Positions 38,259 to 46,481 of a DNA stretch of 64,000 nucleotides are shown here, piece after piece; the stretch's first letter is position 1; the number at the start of each line of letters is the position of its first letter. The DNA lies in the NCBI RefSeq assembly GCF_017875235.1, contig NZ_JAGGMI010000015.1, positions 1-64,000 on the forward strand, read 5' to 3'. This DNA comes from Asticcacaulis solisilvae. Lineage in GTDB: Bacteria; Pseudomonadota; Alphaproteobacteria; Caulobacterales; Caulobacteraceae. Below the pieces are notes generated by a model, which was given only the letters and a program-made list of their open reading frames with translations, had not been told where the DNA came from and did not search any database. The translations under genes and the position numbers were made by a program.

Positions 38259-38299
38259 CCCCCTTCCGTCGCGGCGCGCAGCGCCGTGACGGAAGGGGG
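38259..38299. terminator. Strong hairpin after TonB receptor pseudogene
   Basis: CCCCCTTCCGTC (38259-38270) pairs with GACGGAAGGGGG (38288-38299), extended by GCGGCGC/GCGCCGT around a 3-nt loop, making a near-perfect 19-bp stem. It lies just past the receptor stop on the minus strand. There is no T-tract, so termination is plausible but unproven. Confidence 0.5.
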
Positions 38300-38309
38300 A
38301 CTTTCTTAC

Positions 38310-40727
38310 TTAGAACTTCGCGTTCAGGCGGACATAGACCTGACCGCCATAGGTGTCGTACGGCGCGTTACGCGAATATTCGATTCCGCGCGATGCCTGG
38401 AAGATGGCCTTTTCCGGGTACTGGTTGAAGATGTTCTCGGCCGAGACCTTGAGCGACAGGCGGCTATCGATATCCCACAGCACCGAGGCGTCGACAAAGC
38501 TCATGGCGCCGAAGCGCTGGAAGATGTCGCCCGTCGTATTGCCCGTCGAGTCGGTCCAGGCGCCGTAATACCGCGTACGGACCTGGTATTCGAACGCGCC
38601 CTTGCGGAAGGTGCCGGTGAAGGCGGCATTGTCCTGCGGCAGGCCCTCCTCGAAGATACGCTTGGTCGTCGGGTTGGCGTTGAGCGTGCCGCCGGTGATT
38701 TCGGTCTCGTTGTGGTTATAGGCCAGGGTCAGGCTCAGGCGGCCGTTCCATACCGGGCGGGTATAGGTGGTGACGATGTCGACGCCCTTGGTGCGGGTGT
38801 CGTAGTCGTTGGTGTACCAGTTGACCGAGGTGAAGCTGGCGGCGGCCGGATAGCCCTGCGCGACCAGGGCGTCCTTCTCGGCCTTGGTCAGGCTGATCGA
38901 AGCCGACTGGCCCAGGCGGTTCTCGACGTCGATCTGGTAGACATCGACCGTGCCCGACAGACCGATATCGGTACGCCAGACCAGGCCCGCGCTGGTGTTC
39001 GACGAGGTTTCGGGCTCGAGCGGCCTGGCGCCCTTGCTGACGGCGATCGGGTTGAGCGGCGACAGGCGGCCATTGGTGAAGACCTGCAAAGTCACCGTAT
39101 CGAGGCCCTGCGAGACCGACAGCGAATTCATCTGGCCCGGGGTCGGGGCGCGGAAACCGGTCGAGACCGAGGCGCGCGCGGCGACGTTCTGCGTGAACTC
39201 ATAGCGCGTCGCCAGCTTGCCGTTGGTCGTGCCGCCGAAGCTGTCATAGTCTTCGTAACGCACGGCCGCGCCGACCGTCCAGGCCGGGATCAGCCTGGCT
39301 TCGACGTCGACATAGGCGGCCGAAGAGACCTGCGACCACTCGCCGGCCTGCAGGTCCGAGAAGCCGGGGAAGCCGTTCGAGGCGACCGCCAGTCCGTCCT
39401 TGGCGCCGGGGCCAACGGCATAGGAGGCCGCATCGCCCGCGCCTACGCTGTAGGTTTCCTCACGGCGCTCGGCGCCAAAGGCGATATTGACCGGCTCGCT
39501 CAGGCCCCAGTTGGCGCGATAGACGCCGTCGGCATTGAGCGTGACTTCGGTCTGGGTCTGGGTGCCCAGGAAGAAGTCAAATGGAGAGGATGGCCCAAGC
39601 GAGGCATTGATGGTGTTGTAGAGATAGAACTCGGTCTTGTTCTCGCCGACGGACGCCGACAGGTCCTAGGTGAAGTTCCCCTCGCCGCCGCGCAGGCCCG
39701 CGACCGCCTGGTAATCCTTGTATTTGGCCTGTTCGCGCGGGGTGAAGCCCAGCGGATAGACCGACTTCAGGTCCCAGCCCGGGAAGGTCGGCACGGTCTT
39801 GTAGACGCTGGCGTTCGACGTCGCCGACGGGATGCGCCAGTTGATGTCGTTGATGCCTTCGCCGTTGGCGGCCGTCGCGAAGCCGTAAAGCTCGCCGAAG
39901 CCGACATTGACCGCGCCATTGATGGCGAAGTTGATGTTCTTGGTATCGGGCGCGCCCCAGCGCTGGACCGGATCGGGCAGGACGACGCCCGGATTGGCCT
40001 TCATATAGTCGATGGCGTCCTGGCGCTGGTGGCTGCGCGATGTCATGCCGGCGTCGGCCCATTCCAGCGAGGCGGTGACGAAACCGGCGTCGAAGCGCTG
40101 GCCGGCCTTGACGCCGGCGCGCAGGGTTTCGCCGTCGCCTTCGTAATATTGCGAGGCCTGGACGTAGGCCGCACCGCCCGGACGGTCATCGAGCTGGATG
40201 TTGATCACGCCGGCGATGGCGTCCGAACCGTATTGCGCCGAAGCGCCGTCACGCAGCACTTCGACGCGGCCGACGCTCAAAGACGAGATCTTGTTGAGGT
40301 CGGCGCCCTGCGCCCCGCGTTGCCCCAGGAAGGCCGAACGGTGGAAGCGCTTGCCGTTGATGAGCACCAGGGTCTGGTCCGACGACAGGCCACGCAGGCG
40401 GGCGGGGCGGATGAACTGAAGCCCGTCCGACGACGGCAGCTTCAGGACCTGGAGCGACGGGATGACCTGGGCCAGGTTGTCGGCCAGCTCGGACGAGGCG
40501 CCGTCCTGGACGGCTTTGGCGGTGACGACGTCGACGGGCGTCAGGCTTTCATAGCGGGTGCGGCCCTTTTCGCGCGTGCCGGTGACGATGACTTCCTGGG
40601 CGGTGTCGGCGGCTTCCTGGGACGGGCTTTGGGCATGCGCGGCGGGCGCGGCGATGAGCAACGGCAGAAGCGGCGTAAGCGCGGCGGTCGCCAGCCACAG
40701 GTGACGGGCGCGGAAAGAAACGGACAT
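38310..40727 (-). pseudogene. TonB-dependent receptor interrupted by one amber codon
   Basis: The frame encodes an 805-residue receptor: signal peptide (ends AAHAQ), TonB-box-like VIVTGTR, plug (DNLAQVIPSLQVLKLPSS, NGKRFHRSAFLG) and barrel ending GQVYVRLNAKF. A single TAG at 39666-39668, after GGEGNFT, splits it. I translated 39264-39665 by hand: the same frame continues without other stops (DLSASVGENKTEFYLYN and onward). The lost residue is probably Trp (TGG to TAG). Everything else is intact, so the mutation is recent, or is a sequencing error or readthrough site. The receptor type resembles catecholate/vitamin receptors. Confidence 0.88.
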
Positions 40728-40882
40728 GAGACGATACCCCTGAACAGCAACAGGCGCTCCGGTCGGGCCCGGTAGCGCGGATGCGAAGGGGTAACGTCCT
40801 ACTAAGACGATCCGGTGATGGTTTTGTTAAGTCCTGTTAAAGATGCGCCGGACGCCACGGGTCCCACGGCGTCCTGGCTTGC

Positions 40883-41134
40883 CTATCGGGCCAGGCCCTG
40901 CCGGCGCAGGAAATTCAGCAGCTTGATCTTCTGCGGCAATGCCTGTGTCGCCACTTCGTCCCGCGGGCGGGCGCGCTCGATCAGGTGCACCGTCTCGCGC
41001 AGATGCGCCGCGCATTTCTCCAGCCGGTCGGCGGGAATGTCCTCGGAGACAACCGTCTGCGCCGCCTGTTCCTGCAGGCGCGCCATGTAACGGATAGCGT
41101 AAGGGATATGCGAATTTGAACTGGTGTGCGTCAC
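40883..41134 (-). CDS. Small helical protein, unknown
   Basis: 83 residues from GTG 41134, which has AGGGG about 8 nt upstream; an ATG at 41086 would give 67 residues (MARLQEQAAQ). It is a charged helical protein (ADRLEKCAAHLRETVHLIERARP) ending in KIKLLNFLRRQGLAR. No family is recognised. A larger overlapping frame in this region (to 41560) is rejected because its upstream part is not protein-like. Confidence 0.5.
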   Translation of the reverse strand: MTHTSSNSHIPYAIRYMARLQEQAAQTVVSEDIPADRLEKCAAHLRETVHLIERARPRDEVATQALPQKIKLLNFLRRQGLAR

Positions 41135-41364
41135 GCGACATGCCCCTACAATGCGACTCAAGGGCTCAACGCTACCACAATGGTTAACAAAGATGAATCC
41201 GGCATGAGCCGATCTGGCGGCGGTTTCGGTGGATGATCCCGTTCCGAACGATTTGCCGGTACATAGAACATGGCTTCGCAAAAGGGACTCGGTAACGCCG
41301 GCCCTCTTCTCCTTCCTAAGCTTGCGTGGAGGGATCATTTGGTGGAGGGGTACCTCTCCCCATC

Positions 41365-42180
41365 CTACTCTCTTGCCTGAGGCCGCAGGACCTGCGCGGC
41401 GGCGCGATGCCCCTCCCCCCAGACCTTCAGCGTGCCGTCGGCGCGGAACTCGCCGTTGTAGCGCCTGCCCCTGCCAGGCAGGCCCCCCATCTCTTCTTCC
41501 AGCGTAAAGGCGATGCGATAGCCGCGCACCCTGACCGGCACGGTCTCGATATGCGCGCAATAGCGTTCGCAGTCGTGGACGGTGACGACGGGCGGATTAC
41601 CGGGGCGGAAATCGATGGCCATGCCTTCGGTGGCCTCGGCGCCTTCGCGGTAGACGATATTGGAATAGAACCCGGCAAGACGCGCGGCGCCGGCATTTTC
41701 CTTATGCACCACCCGGATCAGCCGCGCGTCGCGCTTTTCGACGTAGAAGTCCATGCCGGCCAGGCTCGGCACCACGATCGGCTGCCCCGGCGCAGGCGGC
41801 GGCGCATCAAGGCTTGCCGCTTTATCCTCGGGCCGCAATATCTGGGGGTTCCACAGCCGCCCCTCGCCCCTGAGCACCAGGGTCCCGTCCTCACGCACCT
41901 CACCGGTGAAGCGGCTCCCGGCGCCGCGCCCCAGGTCGACGCTGAAGGTGATGCGCTTGCCGTTGACTTTAAGCGGCACTTCGATGGGCACGCGGCACTG
42001 GCGCTCGCAGTCGGTGACGATGACGGTCCGGTCGCGCAGCTCGACGCGCATGCCGCGCGTCTCGCCATTGGTGTCATCGACCCGGACGTTGGAATAGACG
42101 GTGGCGTGCGCGCACAAGGGCAACCCGGCCACGGCCGCCACGGTCAGCATGAGTTTCAGGTGCGTCGATCGTCCCCACAT
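41365..42180 (-). CDS. Secreted protein with two tandem homologous domains
   Basis: 271 residues with a signal peptide (ends CAHA, about residue 26). The mature protein is two copies of one domain: YSNVRVDD..VTDCERQCRVPIEVPLKVNGKRITF (about 28-115) and YSNIVYRE..VHDCERYCAHIETVPVRVRGYRIAF (about 165-255), each with a CERxC Cys pair likely to form a disulphide. Each is followed by an FTGEVREDGTL or YNGEFRADGTL strand, similar to DUF2147-like lipocalin-type proteins. The start ATG lies inside a perfect hairpin (42166-42191), so the Met at 42150 is an alternative. Confidence 0.68.
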   Translation of the reverse strand: MWGRSTHLKLMLTVAAVAGLPLCAHATVYSNVRVDDTNGETRGMRVELRDRTVIVTDCERQCRVPIEVPLKVNGKRITFSVDLGRGAGSRFTGEVREDGTLVLRGEGRLWNPQILRPEDKAASLDAPPPAPGQPIVVPSLAGMDFYVEKRDARLIRVVHKENAGAARLAGFYSNIVYREGAEATEGMAIDFRPGNPPVVTVHDCERYCAHIETVPVRVRGYRIAFTLEEEMGGLPGRGRRYNGEFRADGTLKVWGEGHRAAAQVLRPQARE

Positions 42181-42191
42181 GGGGACGATCG
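42166..42191. repeat. Perfect hairpin around a start codon
   Basis: CGATCGTCCCC (42166-42176) and GGGGACGATCG (42181-42191) form an 11-bp stem with the loop ACAT. On the minus strand the loop carries the ATG of the 271-residue protein. Confidence 0.7.
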
Positions 42192-42212
42192 TAACATCCT
42201 AGGACGCCGATG

Positions 42213-42695
42213 TCACAGGCTGACTTCGGCGACCTTGTCCTTGAAATCCTTTTTGGGATCGACACCCAGCAGGATCTTCACGCCGGCCAGGAGGCTCGAT
42301 GCGTCGATCCATACCTTGGCGTCTTCCGGATCGAAACGCAGCAGGCACAGCTTGGGATCGTCCTTGCCTTCTTCATACCAGGCGGCGATGAACGGGTTCC
42401 ACAGCCGGTCAATGACGGCGCGGTCATTATCGACGGTCAGCCGGCCATCAATGCTGGCGAAGACGTCGTGGCCCTTCGATGAAAAGGCCAGGCTCGCGAG
42501 GTTGCCGGGCTTAAGCGCTTCGACGGCGTGGGTCTCGGTCGAGGTGAAGATCCAGAACGGCCCTTGGTCAGCGTCACCGTCGGGCAGCACGGTCATGGGC
42601 TTTGAGCCGGGCGTGCCCTCGACCCACAGCATGGCGGTGCGATCAGAACGAATGGCTTTCCAGAACTTGCGTTCGATATCGGCGGTATCGGTCAT
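42213..42695 (-). CDS. Pyridoxamine-5'-phosphate-oxidase-family (general stress) protein
   Basis: 160 residues with a split-barrel flavin-binding fold, 'general stress protein 26' type: MLWVEGTPGSKPMTVL, GPFWIFTSTETHAVEAL, ASLAFSSKGHDVFASIDGR and a C-terminal CLLRFDPEDAKVWIDAS. It is likely to bind FMN or a related cofactor. AAAGGAG lies 7 nt before ATG 42695. It is an ordinary chromosomal gene marking the boundary to the low-GC defence-like cassette. Confidence 0.82.
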   Translation of the reverse strand: MTDTADIERKFWKAIRSDRTAMLWVEGTPGSKPMTVLPDGDADQGPFWIFTSTETHAVEALKPGNLASLAFSSKGHDVFASIDGRLTVDNDRAVIDRLWNPFIAAWYEEGKDDPKLCLLRFDPEDAKVWIDASSLLAGVKILLGVDPKKDFKDKVAEVSL

Positions 42696-42853
42696 GGGAG
42701 TCTCCTTTGGGGTCAGGGAGACTCGCATCGCCGGGCGTTAAGTTTCAATGTGGGGAGGCCCCGCCGATGGGATCGTCAGCGGCAAATGAGTGTAGTAGCA
42801 GACAAGGCGCGGATAAACGATACCCGTTAGTCAAGTACAAAACTTCCATGTGT

Positions 42854-43915
42854 CTAATGGTCACGTTGTGTTGGGACTTTTGGAGTCTGTGGCTCTTCCA
42901 CGGCTTTTACGGAAACCTTCGTGACTTTATAGACTGCCACCTCCCCTCCTTCTGCCTTACTTGGATCGAACAGAGCGAGATTGATGCCATCACTAACCGA
43001 GCTCCGGTAAACGACTCCATCGAACCCACGTTTCTTTATAAACTCGCAAAGATATTGGCTGGGGATGTAGTCAATCGCCGCGCCCTGCGGCAAAACGGGA
43101 CGTGTGAGTTCCTCGCCCAATCGCTCAAGAAACAGCAAGTCCGCCCGAAGCTGACCAATTTCGCTGGCGTCAGCAAGGATAAACGGTGATACGAACTTTC
43201 GTGGATCGCGAAGATCAACAGCTCTGACCGACGGAATTGTAAACTCTGCAACGCAAGCGACTTCGCCCGTGTGTGGTCTGATTTCGGCTATAGCCGTGTC
43301 CGGCGTAGAACCAAGATAAAGATAAGGAATACCGGCAGGATTGGCTCGGCCGTGAGAGGCTTGGCGCTTGGGCGGTGCTTGCATTTGGCCGATCGTGAAA
43401 ACCGTATCACCTGACTGAATACGTGCGCGGTACCAATGCTTAGGCAAGTCAGTAATTGACAGCAAATCGACCAATTGCCTGAGTCGATCGGTATCAAGCT
43501 CGACATCCAAAAACCACCGATTGCGATGCATCATTTCATCGCGCAGCGTCTCCCATACGACCAATCCTTCGCTACTATAACTAGGCGAAGGCACAAAGCT
43601 CTGACGGACAATTTGAGGGTTATCGAGAATTTCGACGAGCAATTCTTTCGCGTGAGCAAAATCCATTTTCGGATGACTAAATAACAACCAGTCATCTTTC
43701 ATCCAATCGACTAACGGCTTGCCATCGTCGTTTTGTTCGTAAACATTGACTAAAAGCTCAAAGTAGTCATGCAATTGACTTGGTTCAACCAAATCAACGT
43801 TTCTGCTGTCGCAGAAGTCACAGGTTCCATGAACCGGATTCAGCGATGGGATAATGCTATCCCGAAGCCCGCGATCGTCAAAACACTCCGGGCAGCAATA
43901 TCTTTTTACTGGCAT
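42854..43915 (-). CDS. RES-domain protein with zinc ribbon and HEPN-RES N-terminus
   Basis: 353 residues. A zinc ribbon (C8-x2-C11 and C32-x2-C35) is followed by a helical region (about 45-110) of HEPN/RES N-terminal type and a RES domain (about 155-335). The RES triad fits R163 (WYRAR), E211 (TAIAEIRP) and S305 (VYRSS). RES toxins degrade NAD+ by phosphorolysis. No Xre-type antitoxin is next to it. It follows sce7725 by 3 nt and so is the last gene of a three-gene, low-GC operon. It is probably the effector of a defence system. Confidence 0.82.
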   Translation of the reverse strand: MPVKRYCCPECFDDRGLRDSIIPSLNPVHGTCDFCDSRNVDLVEPSQLHDYFELLVNVYEQNDDGKPLVDWMKDDWLLFSHPKMDFAHAKELLVEILDNPQIVRQSFVPSPSYSSEGLVVWETLRDEMMHRNRWFLDVELDTDRLRQLVDLLSITDLPKHWYRARIQSGDTVFTIGQMQAPPKRQASHGRANPAGIPYLYLGSTPDTAIAEIRPHTGEVACVAEFTIPSVRAVDLRDPRKFVSPFILADASEIGQLRADLLFLERLGEELTRPVLPQGAAIDYIPSQYLCEFIKKRGFDGVVYRSSVSDGINLALFDPSKAEGGEVAVYKVTKVSVKAVEEPQTPKVPTQRDH

Positions 43916-43918
43916 GCC

Positions 43919-44878
43919 TCAACCGAGATAGTGCGCAAGCGTTTCGATGTGATGCTTCATCGAGAGCTTCTTTACGTATCCAAGACCTGGGAAATGCCCT
44001 TTAGCATGGAGTTCACGAAACTCTCCAATTGCACTGGTATTATGCAATTTTGAAGTTCCGGAATCCCAACGCTTAATCAATTTAGCTAACGCCTGACCAA
44101 ACTTTCCAGCGGGGTCAGCCGGCGTATTATTAGTGTCCGAAACAAAATGATAAATGAACATCTCACCATCACGATCAGCATCAATAAAGGTTAGATGAAT
44201 CGCAACCGCATACGCCGGCCCTCCGCTTTCGGAATACGCGTCACCGACGGTGAGGAAATCTCCGAAGCCCGTCATGTTCATTTCCTCATAGGTGACATGA
44301 AGGTCTGAAAATGGTTCCAAAGGCGGATAATCGGCATTTTTCTGACGTTTAAACCCGTCTCGAACAAGGATGCGCGCACTTCCCTCAAAATGCTTCCGGT
44401 ACAGAATTTTCGCATGGTCCTCTACAAAGACATTTCTAGAATTAGCCAAATTTTGGCCGAGATGATCGGCAATTGATTTTGGCGAGGTAAAACCGGCGTG
44501 TACCAGAGTCGGATTGTGTGCCCTATGATTGTCATAGCAGGCACTTGCCTCGTCAGCAGATATGTCACTTCTCAGTAAAATTCCTGCGGAGATACTGTCA
44601 TCACCAAGATAATCTGCTAGAAGCTGTGTAATTCCAGCCCCATCTTCTCGATGGTCACCGTGATAAGGATTCACAATTACAATTGCTCGACCGTGACTGT
44701 CGCGAATAGCTTTAAGCGTCTTTTGCAATCCGCCTAAAGATTCCTTCACCGGTTCAATGATTGGTACAAATCCGGCATCAGCTAAAAGCACCGCGCTTTC
44801 TCGAATAGTGATGAGTTCGTATTGCTTACCACGGAAGTAAGGAAAGTACATTCGGTTAGCCCCAAACCGCAACTTCAT
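43919..44878 (-). CDS. sce7725 family protein (beta-family)
   Basis: 319 residues resembling the sce7725/phage 'beta protein' family: MYFPYFRGKQYELITIRES at the start, PIIEPVKESLGGL, AIVIVNPYHGDH and a C-terminal FVSDTNNTPADPAGKFGQALAKL. The fold may be a TIM-barrel-like enzyme but catalytic residues are not established. It overlaps sce7726 by 23 nt and is followed 3 nt later by the RES gene, so the three are translated as a unit. MYFPYF (Met 9) is a likely alternative start. Confidence 0.78.
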   Translation of the reverse strand: MKLRFGANRMYFPYFRGKQYELITIRESAVLLADAGFVPIIEPVKESLGGLQKTLKAIRDSHGRAIVIVNPYHGDHREDGAGITQLLADYLGDDSISAGILLRSDISADEASACYDNHRAHNPTLVHAGFTSPKSIADHLGQNLANSRNVFVEDHAKILYRKHFEGSARILVRDGFKRQKNADYPPLEPFSDLHVTYEEMNMTGFGDFLTVGDAYSESGGPAYAVAIHLTFIDADRDGEMFIYHFVSDTNNTPADPAGKFGQALAKLIKRWDSGTSKLHNTSAIGEFRELHAKGHFPGLGYVKKLSMKHHIETLAHYLG

Positions 44879-45767
44879 CCAAAGACGTAGCCAATGCGGT
44901 CATCAGGCGGCTACGATGGTCCCTGTGTAACGTAACTGACAATGCAGTCGCGTGTAACGATTGCGGCAACTTATCTACCATTTCAGATAGTGGGGCAAGG
45001 TTTCGAGTACGCTTTAACGTCCGAACCATCGCTGTATGTACGTCTTCCGGGGAAATGGCCCGAAAACACTCTTTCATAACCGAGTGGCGTTGAGTGTTCG
45101 GGACATCCGGAAGATCAATACCCAGCATACTCAATACCTGCGTTGCTTCCGCCGCTCGCAAACTATCTAAAACAGTTAGGGGACAAACGAGGTCAGGGCG
45201 ATCCACTGCATCTCTCGTTATCGATATATGGCCACGTTTCGACAGGCAGAGTATGCCAACATCAGGAGGCACCGTCGCGGCAACGCCACTTATGTGACCT
45301 TCGCTGGTAATTACGTTCACGGTCGCAAAAACTTTACGGTAGTTTTTTACCTGATTGGCGAGGCGGGACAGTGAATCTCTTTCTGACTTTATCTCGTAAA
45401 CGGTCGACGTCCCGTTTAAAATTACCAAATCCGCCTTACACGCCCCCGCTCTAAATTCGGTCAGCATCGATGCGGTACGCAGCGAGTGCTTTCCCAGCAG
45501 TATTTTCTGCGTAACGGCGGCACGATAAACATACTCGTCTCGAAATCCAGAAATTTTGAGAACTTTGAATGCAGCCTCGAACGCATCCGCAACCGTCACG
45601 GCCCTGCGCAAACATAATGCTCCACTAGCTTCCTCCAACAGACGCTTAAACAACGACGAACGTCCTTTCTTCGCCAGGTCTTGGTATACCGTGGAAGAAA
45701 AGAGGCGAGTTATCGCTGCAAGCTGTGTCGAATTAGGGCTCATTACATCCATTGTGGCTTTACGCAC
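44856..45767 (-). CDS. sce7726 family protein, PD-(D/E)xK nuclease-like
   Basis: 303 residues (or from Met 6/9 at 45752/45743; ribosome sites are weak). A nuclease core is visible: E104 (LTEFRAG), D113 (KADLVIL) and E125-x-K127 (YEIKSE), the PD-(D/E)xK pattern of restriction-like enzymes. The rest is helical. It is the first gene of the sce7726-sce7725-RES operon. GC is far lower than in neighbouring housekeeping genes, which suggests horizontal transfer. A DNA or RNA nuclease in antiphage defence is likely; no activity is known to me. Confidence 0.8.
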   Translation of the reverse strand: MRKATMDVMSPNSTQLAAITRLFSSTVYQDLAKKGRSSLFKRLLEEASGALCLRRAVTVADAFEAAFKVLKISGFRDEYVYRAAVTQKILLGKHSLRTASMLTEFRAGACKADLVILNGTSTVYEIKSERDSLSRLANQVKNYRKVFATVNVITSEGHISGVAATVPPDVGILCLSKRGHISITRDAVDRPDLVCPLTVLDSLRAAEATQVLSMLGIDLPDVPNTQRHSVMKECFRAISPEDVHTAMVRTLKRTRNLAPLSEMVDKLPQSLHATALSVTLHRDHRSRLMTALATSLDEVAVWG

Positions 45768-45892
45768 ACAGCGCTGAAAAGGGGAAGCGACTAAGCAAAA
45801 TCATAGCTGTTTGGAAGCAAAATTCTTACAGCAGCGCCTCTTCCGCAAAATCGATTCGCTGACAATTATGAGTGTAGCGGAAAACTTTGTTT

Positions 45893-45910
45893 ACAAATCG
45901 TTCGATTTGT
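45893..45910. promoter_or_regulatory. 18-bp dyad upstream of the sce7726 operon
   Basis: ACAAATCG (45893-45900) and CGATTTGT (45903-45910) are exact inverted repeats with a 2-bp centre, about 126 bp before the sce7726 start. It looks like a dimeric repressor site, but no regulator gene is adjacent. A second dyad, CTGTCGGCA/TGCCGACAG (45934-45942 and 45972-45980), follows. Confidence 0.45.
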
Positions 45911-45986
45911 CGGCCACCTTCCCTCGCGCATAGCTGTCGGCACATAAAACGTCCTTTAGTTTCCACCGCCATGCCGACAGCCTCCC

Positions 45987-46277
45987 CTACTCCACCGCCC
46001 GCACCTTCACCGGCAGGTCCACCGTCACAGCCGTCGCGCGACCGAACAGGTCCAGCAGCGCCCGTAACCTGCCCATGCCGTCATTGGCCGTCACGACCGC
46101 GCGCAGGAACTTGCCCGCCGTCTCGATTTCGACCTCCGTGCCAGGCGTCAGAGAGGCGCGCCAGTCTTCCACCGGCACGTGGCGGCGTTCGCGCTCAAGC
46201 ACCCAGCCTGTCAGGCCATCAATCATTGTTTTGCGCGCGCGGATGGCGTCGATCACCACGGGCTTGTCGCGGCTCAC
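45987..46277 (-). pseudogene. Duplicated 3' fragment of the NusG-like gene
   Basis: Up to 96 residues matching the C-terminus of the gene at 47622-48323 (DGLTGWVLERERRHVPVEDW, RALLDLFGRATAVTV). DNA identity between 45985-46263 and 47622-47900 is high, roughly 88 % by eye. The N-terminal domain is missing. Together the two copies flank the Fic gene as direct repeats. It is probably not functional. Confidence 0.8.
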
Positions 46278-46288
46278 ACCCTTTTCCG

Positions 46289-46461
46289 TTGTCTCTCAGA
46301 AAATCGAAATTTGCGCGCTTAGGGCCCCTTGAACCGCGAATTTGAGAGACAAAACACTTTGTCCTTCTAAAATGACGTTTTTGATAGACAAACTCATTTG
46401 ACTCTCTAAATGAGGGTCAAACAATTTTGTCTCTTCAAATTTGTAAAATCTGAGAGACAAA
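46289..46461 (+). promoter_or_regulatory. Iterated operator-like motifs upstream of fic
   Basis: Five copies of a TTTGAGAGACAAA-type word occur in 173 bp: 46289-46300 (reverse), 46341-46354, 46381-46393, 46425-46440 (reverse, one base inserted) and 46450-46461. A separate 25-bp dyad (46397-46421) has arms TTTGAC and GTCAAA with inner CTC and GAG. The set ends 20 bp before the Fic start, a typical autoregulatory layout, and the Fic protein itself has a C-terminal wHTH-like region. Confidence 0.65.
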
Positions 46462-46481
46462 GCACGGCGAGCGAGGCTGAG

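Noticed and set aside
38286-40775. 829-codon plus-strand frame
   Set aside because: Antisense shadow of the TonB receptor; the Arg/Asp/Gly-rich translation has no domain, while the minus strand reads signal peptide, plug and barrel.
40883-41560. 225-codon extension of the small helical protein
   Set aside because: The upstream part is not protein-like and has no ribosome site; a GTG with AGGGG at 41134 is better.
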